This document shows positions 17,437 to 26,213 of a stretch of 64,000 bases of DNA, in pieces. A program made the position numbers and the translations under genes. The DNA lies in NCBI GenBank assembly GCA_002403305.1, contig DHHM01000007.1:1-64000 (forward strand), read 5' to 3'. The DNA comes from Bacteroidales bacterium UBA4772 (GTDB lineage: Bacteria; Bacteroidota; Bacteroidia; Bacteroidales; VadinHA17). The notes below the pieces were generated by a model that was not told the DNA's origin, did not search any database, and was given only the letters and a program-made list of their open reading frames with translations. Positions within the stretch are counted from its first letter, which is position 1; each line of letters opens with the position of its first letter.

Positions 17437-18681
17437 GTGGACATTTTCGACAAGATCAGAAGGAACCGTGGTGAACTGGGACAATACCAGGAACTGGCTG
17501 ACGGATATTTCATGTTTCCGAAGCTGGAAGGTGAGATAGGCCCCAGGATGAAATTCATGGGCAGGGAGGTGCTGAACTGGAGCCTCAACAATTATCTCGG
17601 GCTTGCCAATCACCCCGAGGTCAGGAAGGTTGATGCCGAGGCGGCCGCGCAGTATGGCCTGGCATACCCCATGGGGGCCCGCATGATGTCGGGACAGACA
17701 ACCATGCATGAGAAATTTGAAAGCATGGCCGCTGAATTCGTCGGCAAGGAGGCTGCCTACCTTCTGAACTACGGGTACCAGGGAATGGTGTCAATAATTG
17801 ACGCACTGGTCGGAAGAAAAGATGTGATAGTGTATGACTCGGAGTCGCACGCCTGTATCATGGACGGGCTCAGGATGGTGTTTGCCAGGCGGTTCGTCTT
17901 TCCCCACAATGACATGGAGGGATTTGAAAAACAGCTTGAGCATGCGCAAAAGATAGTCAGTGAGACCGGGGGAGGTATACTGGTTATCACCGAGGGTGTC
18001 TTCGGCATGGCGGGTGACCTTGGTGCCCTCGACAAAATAGTGCCATTCAAGAAGAAATACAACTTCCGCCTCCTGGTGGATGACGCCCACGGCATAGGTA
18101 CCATGGGAAAAACAGGTGCAGGCACCGGTGAGCATTTCGGTGTTCAGAAAGATATTGATGTTTACTTTGGAACCTTCGCGAAGAGCTTTGCAGGAATAGG
18201 CGGCTTCGTCGCCGGAGACAAGGATGTCATCAGCTACCTCAGGTTCAACCTCCGTTCACAGATCTATGCCAAGGCACTGCCGATGGCGATGACACTGGGA
18301 GCCATCAAACGGCTGGAGCTGATAAGGGACCATCCCGAACTGCGCGAAAAACTGTGGACCATCGCAAGGGCACTGCAGAAAGGATTCAGGGAGGCAGGCT
18401 TTGACCTTGGCAGGACAGAATCTCCGGTAACGCCCGTGTTCCTGAAGGGAGGCATACCGCAGGCGACACAGATAATCAAGGATTTGAGACAGAACTATGG
18501 CATCTTCTGCTCAGTGGTGATATACCCGGTGGTTCCGAAGGGTGTCATCATGCTCCGTATCATCCCCACCGCCGCCCATACCCTGGATGACGTAAACTAT
18601 ACCGTGAATGCCTTTAAAGAGGTCAAGAAGAAACTTGAGACTAACGCCTACCCTGACGAGATGGCCGATTTCAGAAGCTGA
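17437..18681 (+). CDS. alpha-oxoamine synthase family PLP enzyme, probably serine palmitoyltransferase
   Basis: A 414-residue PLP-dependent enzyme of the alpha-oxoamine synthase family, which condenses an amino acid with an acyl thioester. The Schiff-base lysine is K249 in YFGTFAKSFAGIGG. The cofactor-binding DDAHG (215-219) and the ring-stacking H138 in DSESHAC are present. The GTFAKSFAGIGG form and the N-terminal extension resemble Bacteroidota serine palmitoyltransferases (first step of sphingolipid synthesis) more than BioF or 2-amino-3-ketobutyrate CoA ligase. No biotin genes or threonine dehydrogenase are adjacent. The start is GTG, placed 19 bases after the predicted transcription start; no better ATG is available. 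Confidence 0.78.
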   Translation: MDIFDKIRRNRGELGQYQELADGYFMFPKLEGEIGPRMKFMGREVLNWSLNNYLGLANHPEVRKVDAEAAAQYGLAYPMGARMMSGQTTMHEKFESMAAEFVGKEAAYLLNYGYQGMVSIIDALVGRKDVIVYDSESHACIMDGLRMVFARRFVFPHNDMEGFEKQLEHAQKIVSETGGGILVITEGVFGMAGDLGALDKIVPFKKKYNFRLLVDDAHGIGTMGKTGAGTGEHFGVQKDIDVYFGTFAKSFAGIGGFVAGDKDVISYLRFNLRSQIYAKALPMAMTLGAIKRLELIRDHPELREKLWTIARALQKGFREAGFDLGRTESPVTPVFLKGGIPQATQIIKDLRQNYGIFCSVVIYPVVPKGVIMLRIIPTAAHTLDDVNYTVNAFKEVKKKLETNAYPDEMADFRS

Positions 18682-18688
18682 CAGCAGT

Positions 18689-20644
18689 TTACTGTCTGTC
18701 TTCAAAATCATCTATTGACAGGAAGGAGTACTGGTACTCCATAGGCAGTATCTTTGCATATTCCTCAACCGGACTCCCCTCAAGGCATGCCTTTATTATC
18801 TTTCGGCCGAGCGGCAGCAGGTCAGAGTCGAGGAAACCCTGAAGCTCTTTTCTGAAAAAATCCTGCAGTATGACTGCTCCTGCATCATAGCCCTCTTCTC
18901 CTACCTCTGCCTGCCGGTAGACCTTCAGGAACCGCGTGGGGATGGGAGACCCTTCAATAGTAAGATAGTTGAGTTCATAGCCCAGTAACGGGCAGCGGGC
19001 GGTCCTCAGTTGGTCAGACCTCAGCTTTGCATTGCCACGCCGGGTAAGATACTCACGCATCAGTAGCTGTGGCCTGAATCCAACCTTCCACGCACCTATA
19101 TGCTGGTTGGGCGTAAGGGTATAACGGACCCGGGGAGTATTAACTATCTGCTCCAGAAGAAGGTTGGCATGCCTCACCCTCTTTCCTGTGGCGAACGGCC
19201 AATATGATCCTACCCCTTCGCTCTCAAGATCACCCCCGCTGATAATACTTGGATTGGCATACCCCCGCGGACTGACAAGGCGCCATAGCCATGCCAGTGC
19301 AGGGGGCAGAATATGAAACAGTCCGGCAATGCCATAGGAGGGTAATTCTGCTGTACAGGCCGGCATCCTTACCCCGAAGTTACGCACGTCAACGGTCACC
19401 GGCCTGTTGAAGATCCCGGGAACAATACTCCGGGGCAGCACAACCCTGGGGTTGGGACAACGCCTTCCGGGAGCATCCTCTGAGTGATTCCAGATGAGAG
19501 CGGTACCGTCAGGCCTGGTGTCCAGGTTCAGGAAGAGCAACGATTCTCCGGGATCTATTGTTATCTTTTCAAGAAACGGATCATCACCGTATCCTTTAAC
19601 TCCGTCAACGCGTATGAACCAGGCGTTCTCCGCGTCGGCCACGGTGAGCTTACCGTTGCTGGTCTGGTAAGAAGGGTGGCACAGGGCCATATCATCAGTG
19701 GCCGGATTGAATGAGCAGAAGAGAGGTATGGAGATAACCCTCCTTTCACCTGTGACTATGTTCTCTCCAATAACAATCTGGCCATTGGGCTCACGCACGA
19801 GATTCTGTATCATCTCACTCTTACCTCCCCCGCTCGCACCTTCATGCATGAAGGTGGTGATGTTGTCATACGGACTCACCGCCTGCACCGTCGAGCAGTG
19901 TGTTGTCAGCCAGCCCTCCTCCTCGCCCTTATCGAGAAGGACGCTGTAAAAACCTTTCTTGGCACTCGGTCCGGGATAGAGGTTATAGGCAAACATCTCG
20001 TGGAGACCATCACGCCTGTTATGCACCACAACCTGCCTGCCATCGAAATGTGTGTGCCTGAAGGGCGGAGCTACATATACGACGGATTCAACATTGAATC
20101 CCTCCGGAAGCTCATCAACAGACATTATCTTCTGAAGCAGGGAGAGACCGAAGGCAAAGAACGAGGCGTTGAGAGGTGTCACCACCACACCTCCGGCACC
20201 TATGGGATAATTGCCTGCAAAGCACAGGAATATTCCCAGCTCACGCTTTCCAAGCCAATCAAATGTCTCATCCCTGAGCCTGCCGAACTCGTATCCGTAA
20301 ATATCAGAAAATCTCTTTTTGTCAGTTGGCCGTTGGTCACCAATAAGCATTGTTTCCGGATCCCGCCTGCGCATGTACGGCTCGGTGTAGTTTGCTGACA
20401 GTCCGTTGGAGACCCGGTGCAGTATCACCTCTGTAACCTCACCCCTGCCGGGAATGTCGTACTTCACCTCGTAATAAAGATCATCCGTTCCACCTGTGGA
20501 CTCAGACAGTATCTCTGCCGGATTATTGAAAAAAACAGCTTTCGGGGAACTGGCAGCCAGCACTCCAACCTCCGGGGGAAGTCTGACATCTCTCTTCTCT
20601 GCCAGGGCAATAGTCTCCAGTGCGTTCATATGAATATTCTTCAA
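18689..20644 (-). CDS. DUF4914-family P-loop protein, function unknown
   Basis: A 651-residue cytoplasmic protein without signal peptide or membrane segments. The length and overall pattern fit DUF4914. A glycine-rich nucleotide-binding loop, HEGASGGGKSEM, is at residues 267-278 and resembles the kinase loop of phosphoenolpyruvate carboxykinase (GxSGxGKT), with a Ser in place of the final Thr. Other ordered stretches include CFAGNYPIGAGGVVVTPLNA (141-160) and a His/Asp-rich RHTHFDGRQVVVHNRRDG (196-213). It faces the SPT-like gene tail to tail with only 7 bp between stops. An in-frame ATG at codon 6 is an alternative start. ATP or GTP binding is inferred; the reaction is unknown. Confidence 0.7.
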   Translation of the reverse strand: MKNIHMNALETIALAEKRDVRLPPEVGVLAASSPKAVFFNNPAEILSESTGGTDDLYYEVKYDIPGRGEVTEVILHRVSNGLSANYTEPYMRRRDPETMLIGDQRPTDKKRFSDIYGYEFGRLRDETFDWLGKRELGIFLCFAGNYPIGAGGVVVTPLNASFFAFGLSLLQKIMSVDELPEGFNVESVVYVAPPFRHTHFDGRQVVVHNRRDGLHEMFAYNLYPGPSAKKGFYSVLLDKGEEEGWLTTHCSTVQAVSPYDNITTFMHEGASGGGKSEMIQNLVREPNGQIVIGENIVTGERRVISIPLFCSFNPATDDMALCHPSYQTSNGKLTVADAENAWFIRVDGVKGYGDDPFLEKITIDPGESLLFLNLDTRPDGTALIWNHSEDAPGRRCPNPRVVLPRSIVPGIFNRPVTVDVRNFGVRMPACTAELPSYGIAGLFHILPPALAWLWRLVSPRGYANPSIISGGDLESEGVGSYWPFATGKRVRHANLLLEQIVNTPRVRYTLTPNQHIGAWKVGFRPQLLMREYLTRRGNAKLRSDQLRTARCPLLGYELNYLTIEGSPIPTRFLKVYRQAEVGEEGYDAGAVILQDFFRKELQGFLDSDLLPLGRKIIKACLEGSPVEEYAKILPMEYQYSFLSIDDFEDRQ

Positions 20645-20856
20645 ATCAGTAAATCAACCTGTTATCTTATAAAGTATTGAAATTATAAACCCGTATCCTC
20701 CTTTTCAAAATTAGTGAATAGAAAGTGGGACCTCTCCTCCCCTGGCAGGTAAATATCAACATCTTTTAAGAAAAAGCTGATTTTTCTGTAATGTTTTTAA
20801 TCCTTCTTCGTCATAAGGGTGAACAGTATTCATTAAAATCCTAAAAACGGACAGTC

Positions 20857-21369
20857 ATGAAAAGAATGGTTTTTACACTTGTTATCGCCGCCCTGGCGGC
20901 TTTATTGTACGGACAGAGAGACCCGCTTGATGATTTCTTCAGCAACTACTCCGACAGGGAGGGCTACTCCTCTGTAATAATCAACGGCAATATTTTCGGC
21001 CTGCTAAAAACCATTGACGATGATCCGGACCTGGAAAAACTTGACCGGAAGGTTACCTCGGTCAGGATCGTCAGCAGGAAGGGATCACTCACGGCCGGAG
21101 AGCCCGGTTTCCTGTCAGACCTGGGGAGAGTGATGCGGCGCGGAAGATATGAAGAGCTGATAACCGTGAAAGATCATGATTCGGACCTGCGCTTCATGGT
21201 AAAAAGCAGGGGCGACGTGATAACAGAGCTGCTCGTTGTCTCCTCGGGTGAAAATGAGGCAGTGATACAGGTATGCGGAAAACTCACTCGCGAAGACGTT
21301 GAACGCATGTCGGAAGGCAACGGCGATGGCCTTGCCCGTCTTGAGATTCTTGAGAATCCGGCAAAATGA
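20857..21369 (+). CDS. DUF4252-family exported protein (first copy)
   Basis: A 170-residue protein with a signal peptide (about 1-19, MKRMVFTLVIAALAALLYGQ) and no lipobox. It is a paralogue of the gene at 22527-23048: both have a conserved PxxxxFxxYxxRxGYSSV-like start, a central R(I/V)xS region and a YEEL(I/M)TVK motif. Function of DUF4252 is not established. It begins a tight plus-strand cluster: 27 bp to an ECF sigma factor, which overlaps an anti-sigma-like gene, then the second DUF4252 gene. The arrangement suggests an envelope-stress or surface-sensing unit; that is inference. Confidence 0.83.
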   Translation: MKRMVFTLVIAALAALLYGQRDPLDDFFSNYSDREGYSSVIINGNIFGLLKTIDDDPDLEKLDRKVTSVRIVSRKGSLTAGEPGFLSDLGRVMRRGRYEELITVKDHDSDLRFMVKSRGDVITELLVVSSGENEAVIQVCGKLTREDVERMSEGNGDGLARLEILENPAK

Positions 21370-21396
21370 TAACTTTGGGGCAGACATCAGTAAAGA

Positions 21397-21912
21397 ATGA
21401 CGCCGGGGGAGTTCAGGGAAAAAATTTTGCCGCAGGGAAGAAGGCTCTATGCTCTCGCCTGGCGCTTCCTGAACAGCAGGGAGGAGGCCGAGGACGCAGT
21501 TCAGGAGGTTATGATGAAACTGTGGGAAGAGAGGGCCACGCTTGAGAGGCGCGAAAACCTTGAAGCCTGGTGCACCACCGTCACACGCAACTGCTGTATC
21601 GACATTTTGAGGAAAAGAAATAGGTTCATGTTTGAGGAGATGGACAAAATAGCCGAAATAACGGTGAGAGAGACCGATCCTGCTGCTGCATCCGACAACA
21701 CCGAGGCTGCAAAGATGATCTCGGTGATTGTCAGCCGCATGAAGGAGCCCTACAGAAGCGCATTGATCCTCAGAGATATGGAGGGCTATTCCTACGAGGA
21801 GACGGCAGAGGCGATGAATACCAATATAAACGCCCTGCGAACAACACTCTCCAGGGCCCGCAGGGTGGTAAGAGAGGAGATGAAGAAAATTTATGACCAT
21901 GGAACAGGATAA
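21397..21912 (+). CDS. ECF-type RNA polymerase sigma factor
   Basis: A 171-residue sigma factor with region 2 (about 15-80; WRFLNSREEAEDAVQEVMMKLW is typical of sigma-70 region 2) and region 4 (about 110-165; LRDMEGYSYEETAEAMNTNI is the helix-turn-helix). No region 3 or C-terminal extension is present, so it is a classical ECF sigma. It overlaps the following anti-sigma-like gene by 20 bases, implying translational coupling. The target promoters cannot be read from this window; no clear autoregulatory box was recognised upstream of 20857. Confidence 0.93.
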   Translation: MTPGEFREKILPQGRRLYALAWRFLNSREEAEDAVQEVMMKLWEERATLERRENLEAWCTTVTRNCCIDILRKRNRFMFEEMDKIAEITVRETDPAAASDNTEAAKMISVIVSRMKEPYRSALILRDMEGYSYEETAEAMNTNINALRTTLSRARRVVREEMKKIYDHGTG

Positions 21913-22444
21913 GGTAAGGGAACTGCTGCACAGGTACTACGGGGGAGTGACCACGGAGAAGGAAGAGGCACAGCTCAGGGAGCTTCTCTCTGATCCTTCA
22001 CACCTCTCACACTTCCCGGAGGAGAGGCACCTTATCGCCATGAACGAGACAGTGCCTGAACCCCCGGACGGTTTCTATGACAGGCTCACGGAGATAACGC
22101 ACCGGGAGAGGCGCATGAGGCCGGGCAACAGGGTGCTGAGGTATGCTGTATCAGTGGCGGCAGCAGCGGTGATACTGGCAGCCTCCTGGATGCTGCTTAA
22201 CCAGTACGGAGCGCAGAAAGACACCTACACCGACCCGGAGATCGCCATGGCGGAAGTGAAGAGCATCCTCACCGACGTGTCAAGGAAGATGAACACGGGG
22301 ATGGAGGAGATGAAGCCGATGAGGAAGATCACGGAAGCACCTGAAGCGGTAGGAGAAATGAGCCGCATTAACAGCATCGTGGAGGATAACCTCTCGAAAC
22401 TCCGCTACCTCAACAGGCTTGACAACGGAAACGGGAACAACTGA
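21893..22444 (+). CDS. single-pass membrane protein, likely anti-sigma factor
   Basis: A 183-residue protein with an N-terminal cytoplasmic part of about 82 residues, one membrane segment (about 83-101, LRYAVSVAAAAVILAASWML), and a periplasmic part of about 80 residues. The 20-base overlap with the ECF sigma gene and this topology are what is expected of an anti-sigma factor. The N-terminus lacks the HxxxCxxC zinc motif, so it would be a zinc-free type. A second ATG two codons in is equally good as a start. Function is inferred from position and topology, not from a recognised family signature. Confidence 0.72.
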   Translation: MTMEQDKVRELLHRYYGGVTTEKEEAQLRELLSDPSHLSHFPEERHLIAMNETVPEPPDGFYDRLTEITHRERRMRPGNRVLRYAVSVAAAAVILAASWMLLNQYGAQKDTYTDPEIAMAEVKSILTDVSRKMNTGMEEMKPMRKITEAPEAVGEMSRINSIVEDNLSKLRYLNRLDNGNGNN

Positions 22445-22526
22445 TACTTCCATGACCACAGGATCACAGAATGATTTGAATAGAGAATGCCATGCAAGTA
22501 TCACTGGAACAATAAGATAGTAACGA

Positions 22527-23048
22527 ATGAAATCCGATATGAAGAGAATATTGATTTTTATAATAATCGCCGCCTGGTCACTGACAGCCCTCGGTCAGAA
22601 GAGCCCGGTTGAGGATCTGTTTGACAGGTACAACGGCAGGGATGGTTTTACCTCCGTCTATATCTCATCGAAGATGTTCAGCCTTCTGTCGAGGATCGAC
22701 AGCGACGATAAGGAGTTCCGGGACCTTGTTACCCGGATAAAGGGCATCAGAATCCTGTCGATAGACAGTGCATCAAATACCGGCAGAATCAACTTCGCCG
22801 GTGAGCTGGTGCCAAAACTCAACCGTTCGGGCTTTGAGGAGCTGATGACCGTGAAGGAGCAGCATGACGAGGTGCGGTTCATGATACGTGAGGCGGGCGA
22901 CAGGATCGCCGAGCTGGTGATGGTCACCGGTGGCGCCGGCAGCTCGGTGGTATGGATCACCGGCGACCTCGACCTTAAGACTATAGCCAGCCTCTCCGGC
23001 ACCATGGGCATTGAGGAACTGGAGGAGCTGAAAAAGGTTGAGAAATAG
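22527..23048 (+). CDS. DUF4252-family exported protein (second copy)
   Basis: A 173-residue paralogue of the protein at 20857-21369, again with a signal peptide (ending SLTALGQ, about residue 24) and no lipobox. The conserved landmarks FDRYNGRDGFTSVYIS, IKGIRILSID and FEELMTVKEQ are in the same order. It follows the anti-sigma-like gene by 82 bp on the same strand. An alternative start is MKRILIF four codons downstream, which gives a more typical signal peptide. Having one copy on each side of a sigma/anti-sigma pair suggests duplication with separate roles; none is established. Confidence 0.83.
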   Translation: MKSDMKRILIFIIIAAWSLTALGQKSPVEDLFDRYNGRDGFTSVYISSKMFSLLSRIDSDDKEFRDLVTRIKGIRILSIDSASNTGRINFAGELVPKLNRSGFEELMTVKEQHDEVRFMIREAGDRIAELVMVTGGAGSSVVWITGDLDLKTIASLSGTMGIEELEELKKVEK

Positions 23049-23278
23049 GCATCTTCAATGCTACGGCACGGCATGGTCTGCAATAACATTACAGGTTATG
23101 CAGCCTCATGCAAACAGAGAGGATAGATGCTGGCAGCAAATCATTGATTCCATGAAGAGCATCAGGAAGATCCGATCCCTGAGCAGTATGCAATATCGGG
23201 TCCGTGAACAATCTCCCCCGGCACCACGTTACTCGGATAAATGCATCCTCAGAATTGAATAGCAACCATTACAACAGC

Positions 23279-23926
23279 ATGAACACCCCGGAGGAACTCC
23301 TCCAGGCATATACCGCCCTCTTTATCTTCCTCGGGGGGTCCGTTTCAATGAGTCCGGAAGAGAGCGGACTGTCGCACCTGTGTGACAGCGGACTGTTGAG
23401 AAACCTGCCGGTTGAGAGCCATAACGCAACCTACCAGAGGGCAAGCCACCTTCTTCGGTCGCCCTGCCCTTTCAAACAACAGTGCCATCACACTGTCTCC
23501 AAAAACTATTACTCACTGCTCGCCGACGACAAGACAGCATATGCCTACCCTTCTGCCTCCCACTGGAAAATCTCAGGAAAAACTGCCGGAGAGCATCAGG
23601 CCATGCCCGGAAAGTTCTATGCACAGTATGGTTTCAGCAGGTCTGAAGAGTGCGGCCTCGAACCTGATCACCTCGGCATAGAGCTGTTGTTTGTCAACCT
23701 GCTTCTTGAGAAATACCTTACTGAGGATGATTCCACGGTGAAAAGAGTTATCCGGGAAGACCTGCTTGATTTCATCAACGGAGAGATGCTCTCATGGCTG
23801 CCACGCTGGGCGGATGGGGTCTCCGGTAAATCTGTCACTAAATGCTACACAGGCATCGCAGGACTGATAATCGGTGCCCTGGAAGATGTGAGGGATATAC
23901 TAAGTGATCAGAAGTTGGGGTTGTAA
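23279..23926 (+). CDS. TorD/DmsD-like molybdoenzyme chaperone
   Basis: A 215-residue cytoplasmic protein with the TorD pattern: an all-helical N-terminal part, a central tyrosine/proline stretch (YAYPSASHWKISG), and the later signature PDHLGIELLFVNLLLEKYL followed by INGEMLSWLPRWADGV. Such proteins bind Tat signal peptides of molybdopterin oxidoreductases and help cofactor insertion. No such oxidoreductase is in the window, so its client is unknown. I chose the ATG at 23279, where family similarity begins; the frame is open further upstream to 23204 but those 25 residues look non-coding. Its last 19 bases overlap the 3' end of the convergent SRPBCC gene. Confidence 0.78.
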   Translation: MNTPEELLQAYTALFIFLGGSVSMSPEESGLSHLCDSGLLRNLPVESHNATYQRASHLLRSPCPFKQQCHHTVSKNYYSLLADDKTAYAYPSASHWKISGKTAGEHQAMPGKFYAQYGFSRSEECGLEPDHLGIELLFVNLLLEKYLTEDDSTVKRVIREDLLDFINGEMLSWLPRWADGVSGKSVTKCYTGIAGLIIGALEDVRDILSDQKLGL

Positions 23927-24294
23927 AACCGTTTTATTGCACCCATGTAATACTCGTTCCAGCCCGTGGCAATATTGGTATAGTCCTCCACCGGAATGTT
24001 TGTATGCTCAACTGTGACAGCAGTATTACCGCCGTTGGCTGCAATGGTTATTGTCACCATCGAATCCAGCTCCCTGTCTCCGAAATACCACTCCTGCACC
24101 ACCTTACGGTCCGGTACAAGATCAACGATTTTGCCGCAGATGTCGCCGTCCCACATGTTGAACTCCTCTCCGGGAGCGGACGGCATCACGGCCGCGTAGC
24201 CCGACCACAGTTCAATGGTGTACGGGTTTGTCAGTGCAGCATAAATATCTGAAGGTTCGGCATTGATATGAAAAGTCTTTCTGAAATTTCGCAT
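23908..24294 (-). CDS. SRPBCC (START-like) domain protein
   Basis: A 128-residue single-domain protein of the SRPBCC superfamily (AHSA1-like). The N-terminal FHINAEPSDIYAALTNPYTI, the central WDGDICGKIVDLVPDRKVVQEWYFGD and the C-terminal GWNEYYMGAIKRFYN are the usual landmarks. It has a hydrophobic ligand-binding fold with no visible catalytic residues; ligand unknown. It lies 37 bp downstream of trxB on the same strand, and its 3' end overlaps the convergent TorD-like gene by 19 bp. Confidence 0.82.
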   Translation of the reverse strand: MRNFRKTFHINAEPSDIYAALTNPYTIELWSGYAAVMPSAPGEEFNMWDGDICGKIVDLVPDRKVVQEWYFGDRELDSMVTITIAANGGNTAVTVEHTNIPVEDYTNIATGWNEYYMGAIKRFYNPNF

Positions 24295-24331
24295 GGTCAG
24301 CGTATGTTTTCCCCTTTAAAATGTTGTTTTA

Positions 24332-25327
24332 TTATCCCTGTTCTGCAAGATATCTCTCGGCATCGATGGCCGCCCGGCAGCCGCTGCCGGCAGCCGTTAC
24401 TGCCTGTCTGTAAACGTGATCCATCACGTCGCCGGCGGCAAAGACGCCAGGCACCTTCGTCCGTGTAGATCCCGGTTCGGTAATTATGTAGCCTGTCTCG
24501 TCAGTGTCAATCCACTCCCTGAAGACCTCTGAATTGGGAGTATGGCCGATGGCCAGGAAGAAACCGTCGATCTTGATATTGAACTTCTCCTCCTCTGGCG
24601 TACCACGGTGGCGCACCACCACTGCACCCTCAACACCCTGTGTGCCAAAGAGGTCCTCTACCTGGCACTTCCACAGTATCTCGATGTTGGGTGTGTTCAT
24701 CACCCTGTGCTGCATCACCTTGCTGGCGCGAAGCACATCACGCCTGACAATCATATATACCTTTCTGCACATCCCCGCGAGATAGGTAGCCTCCTCACAG
24801 GCTGTGTCGCCGCCGCCAACGACAGCCACATCCCTGCCCTTGTAGAAAAATCCGTCACATGTGGCGCAGGCAGAGACACCCATGCCTGCATATTTGGTCT
24901 CAGCAGGTATACCCAGGTATTTCGCCGTGGCACCCGTGGCGATGATGACCGTGTCAGCCATTACCTCCACACTGCCGTCAAAGGTGACCTTCAGCGGCTT
25001 GCCTGAGAAATCGGCAGAGGTGGCAATACCTATCCTTACATCGGTACCGAACCTCTTGGCCTGCTTCAGGAAGTCCTCCATCATCTCCGGCCCGGTGACA
25101 CCGTCAGGATATCCCGGGAAATTTTCAACCTCAGTTGTCGTGGTAAGCTGTCCGCCCTGCTGCAGACCCGTGTAAAGAACAGGTTTAAGGTTGGCCCTGG
25201 CAGCATATATCGCTGCAGTATAACCGGCGGGTCCGGAGCCGACAATAAGACATCTTACTTTCTCCGACGAGACAGGAGCCTTCTTTTCTTCCTCACTGCC
25301 TGTCTCAAGTGGTTTGAACAGTTGCAT
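24332..25327 (-). CDS. trxB: thioredoxin-disulfide reductase
   Basis: A 331-residue flavoprotein that reduces thioredoxin with NADPH. The FAD-binding loop is CLIVGSGPAGYTAAIYAAR (from about residue 26), the redox-active cysteines are C154 and C157 in SACATCDGFFYKG, and the NADPH-binding loop is VAVVGGGDTACEEA (about 168-181). The C-terminal GVFAAGDVMDHVYRQAVTAAG is the second FAD contact. There is an extra N-terminal stretch of about 20 charged residues before the usual start. It is in a minus-strand series with DUF362, DUF6599 and SRPBCC genes (gaps of 37-52 bp). Confidence 0.95.
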   Translation of the reverse strand: MQLFKPLETGSEEEKKAPVSSEKVRCLIVGSGPAGYTAAIYAARANLKPVLYTGLQQGGQLTTTTEVENFPGYPDGVTGPEMMEDFLKQAKRFGTDVRIGIATSADFSGKPLKVTFDGSVEVMADTVIIATGATAKYLGIPAETKYAGMGVSACATCDGFFYKGRDVAVVGGGDTACEEATYLAGMCRKVYMIVRRDVLRASKVMQHRVMNTPNIEILWKCQVEDLFGTQGVEGAVVVRHRGTPEEEKFNIKIDGFFLAIGHTPNSEVFREWIDTDETGYIITEPGSTRTKVPGVFAAGDVMDHVYRQAVTAAGSGCRAAIDAERYLAEQG

Positions 25328-25379
25328 CTGGTATTAGGTCTAAGAGATGACAAAAATAGAAATAATATTATACGGTATG

Positions 25380-26174
25380 CTAAAAGGTGATAATTATTTG
25401 ACTGGGCGAAATTATCGAAACTACTGAATCACTGCTTATTGCGTAATGGCTTCCGGCAGGAGACATTCTAATGCACCTGAGAACCTCTGTGGCTGTGCCG
25501 GGACTCTCAAAACGAAGTGACGCCCGGGTTCTGCCCTCTCTCTGTATCATCAGCGCGCTGTAACCTGTGGCCTCGCCAAAGGTATCCGACAGTTCCGGTA
25601 TGCCGTTATAAAGACCCAGAGGGCCTCGTACCAGTACGGCACCTCTCATGGTCTCATCATCAACAGGCTCCTCAAAAAAGAGGGTTGGGTCAAAAGAAGC
25701 CTCGGGGATATTGGCGAGGATACCGGTGGCTATCTCATCCGCTGTCTCCTGATCTTCCTTTGTGCCGGTGTCATTTATTATGCTTACATAGAATGGTCCC
25801 TTGCATAACTGCAGCTGATAGGCTGACCGGCAGAGATGTTCCGTCAGCCTCGGTCCGCCGTTGCAGCGGAAGCGCGATACCGAGAAGATGCCGAATGCAG
25901 CCTCCGGATCTTTCATGCGGTAGATCTCGACCTTTATATCCCTTCCATTGCGCACCAGCTCTGTAACAACCAGTGTGTCAAAACCGTATTCCAGGTAGAG
26001 CTCTGCCCCTCCGTTGATGTAACCATAGAGAGACGTCTCGGTGAAGGTGCGGCTCCGGACCTCCCCGATGCCCTGAACAGCTGCCAGGCCCTGACGTGAT
26101 TCCGTTGTCTGAGCCAGGGACGAGAGCGAAAAGATTAAGAGTAAAATAAGTGAAGATGTTTTTTTGAATCGCAT
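25380..26174 (-). CDS. DUF6599-family exported protein
   Basis: A 264-residue protein with a signal peptide (about 1-22, ending SLSSLAQ) and the DUF6599 hallmark LYGYINGGAELYLEYGFDTL (about 49-68), followed by MKDPEAAFGIFSVSR (about 87-101). The family has no assigned function. It is 39 bp downstream of the Tat-exported DUF362 gene, so the two are probably co-expressed and both act outside the cytoplasm. Confidence 0.78.
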   Translation of the reverse strand: MRFKKTSSLILLLIFSLSSLAQTTESRQGLAAVQGIGEVRSRTFTETSLYGYINGGAELYLEYGFDTLVVTELVRNGRDIKVEIYRMKDPEAAFGIFSVSRFRCNGGPRLTEHLCRSAYQLQLCKGPFYVSIINDTGTKEDQETADEIATGILANIPEASFDPTLFFEEPVDDETMRGAVLVRGPLGLYNGIPELSDTFGEATGYSALMIQREGRTRASLRFESPGTATEVLRCIRMSPAGSHYAISSDSVVSIISPSQIIITF

Positions 26175-26213
26175 CTTTATGAGTCTGTTTTGAATTTTGC
26201 CTTATACTTACAG

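Noticed and set aside
21115..21900. 261-residue minus-strand ORF
   Set aside because: It is a shadow of the DUF4252 and ECF sigma genes, both of which have strong family signatures.
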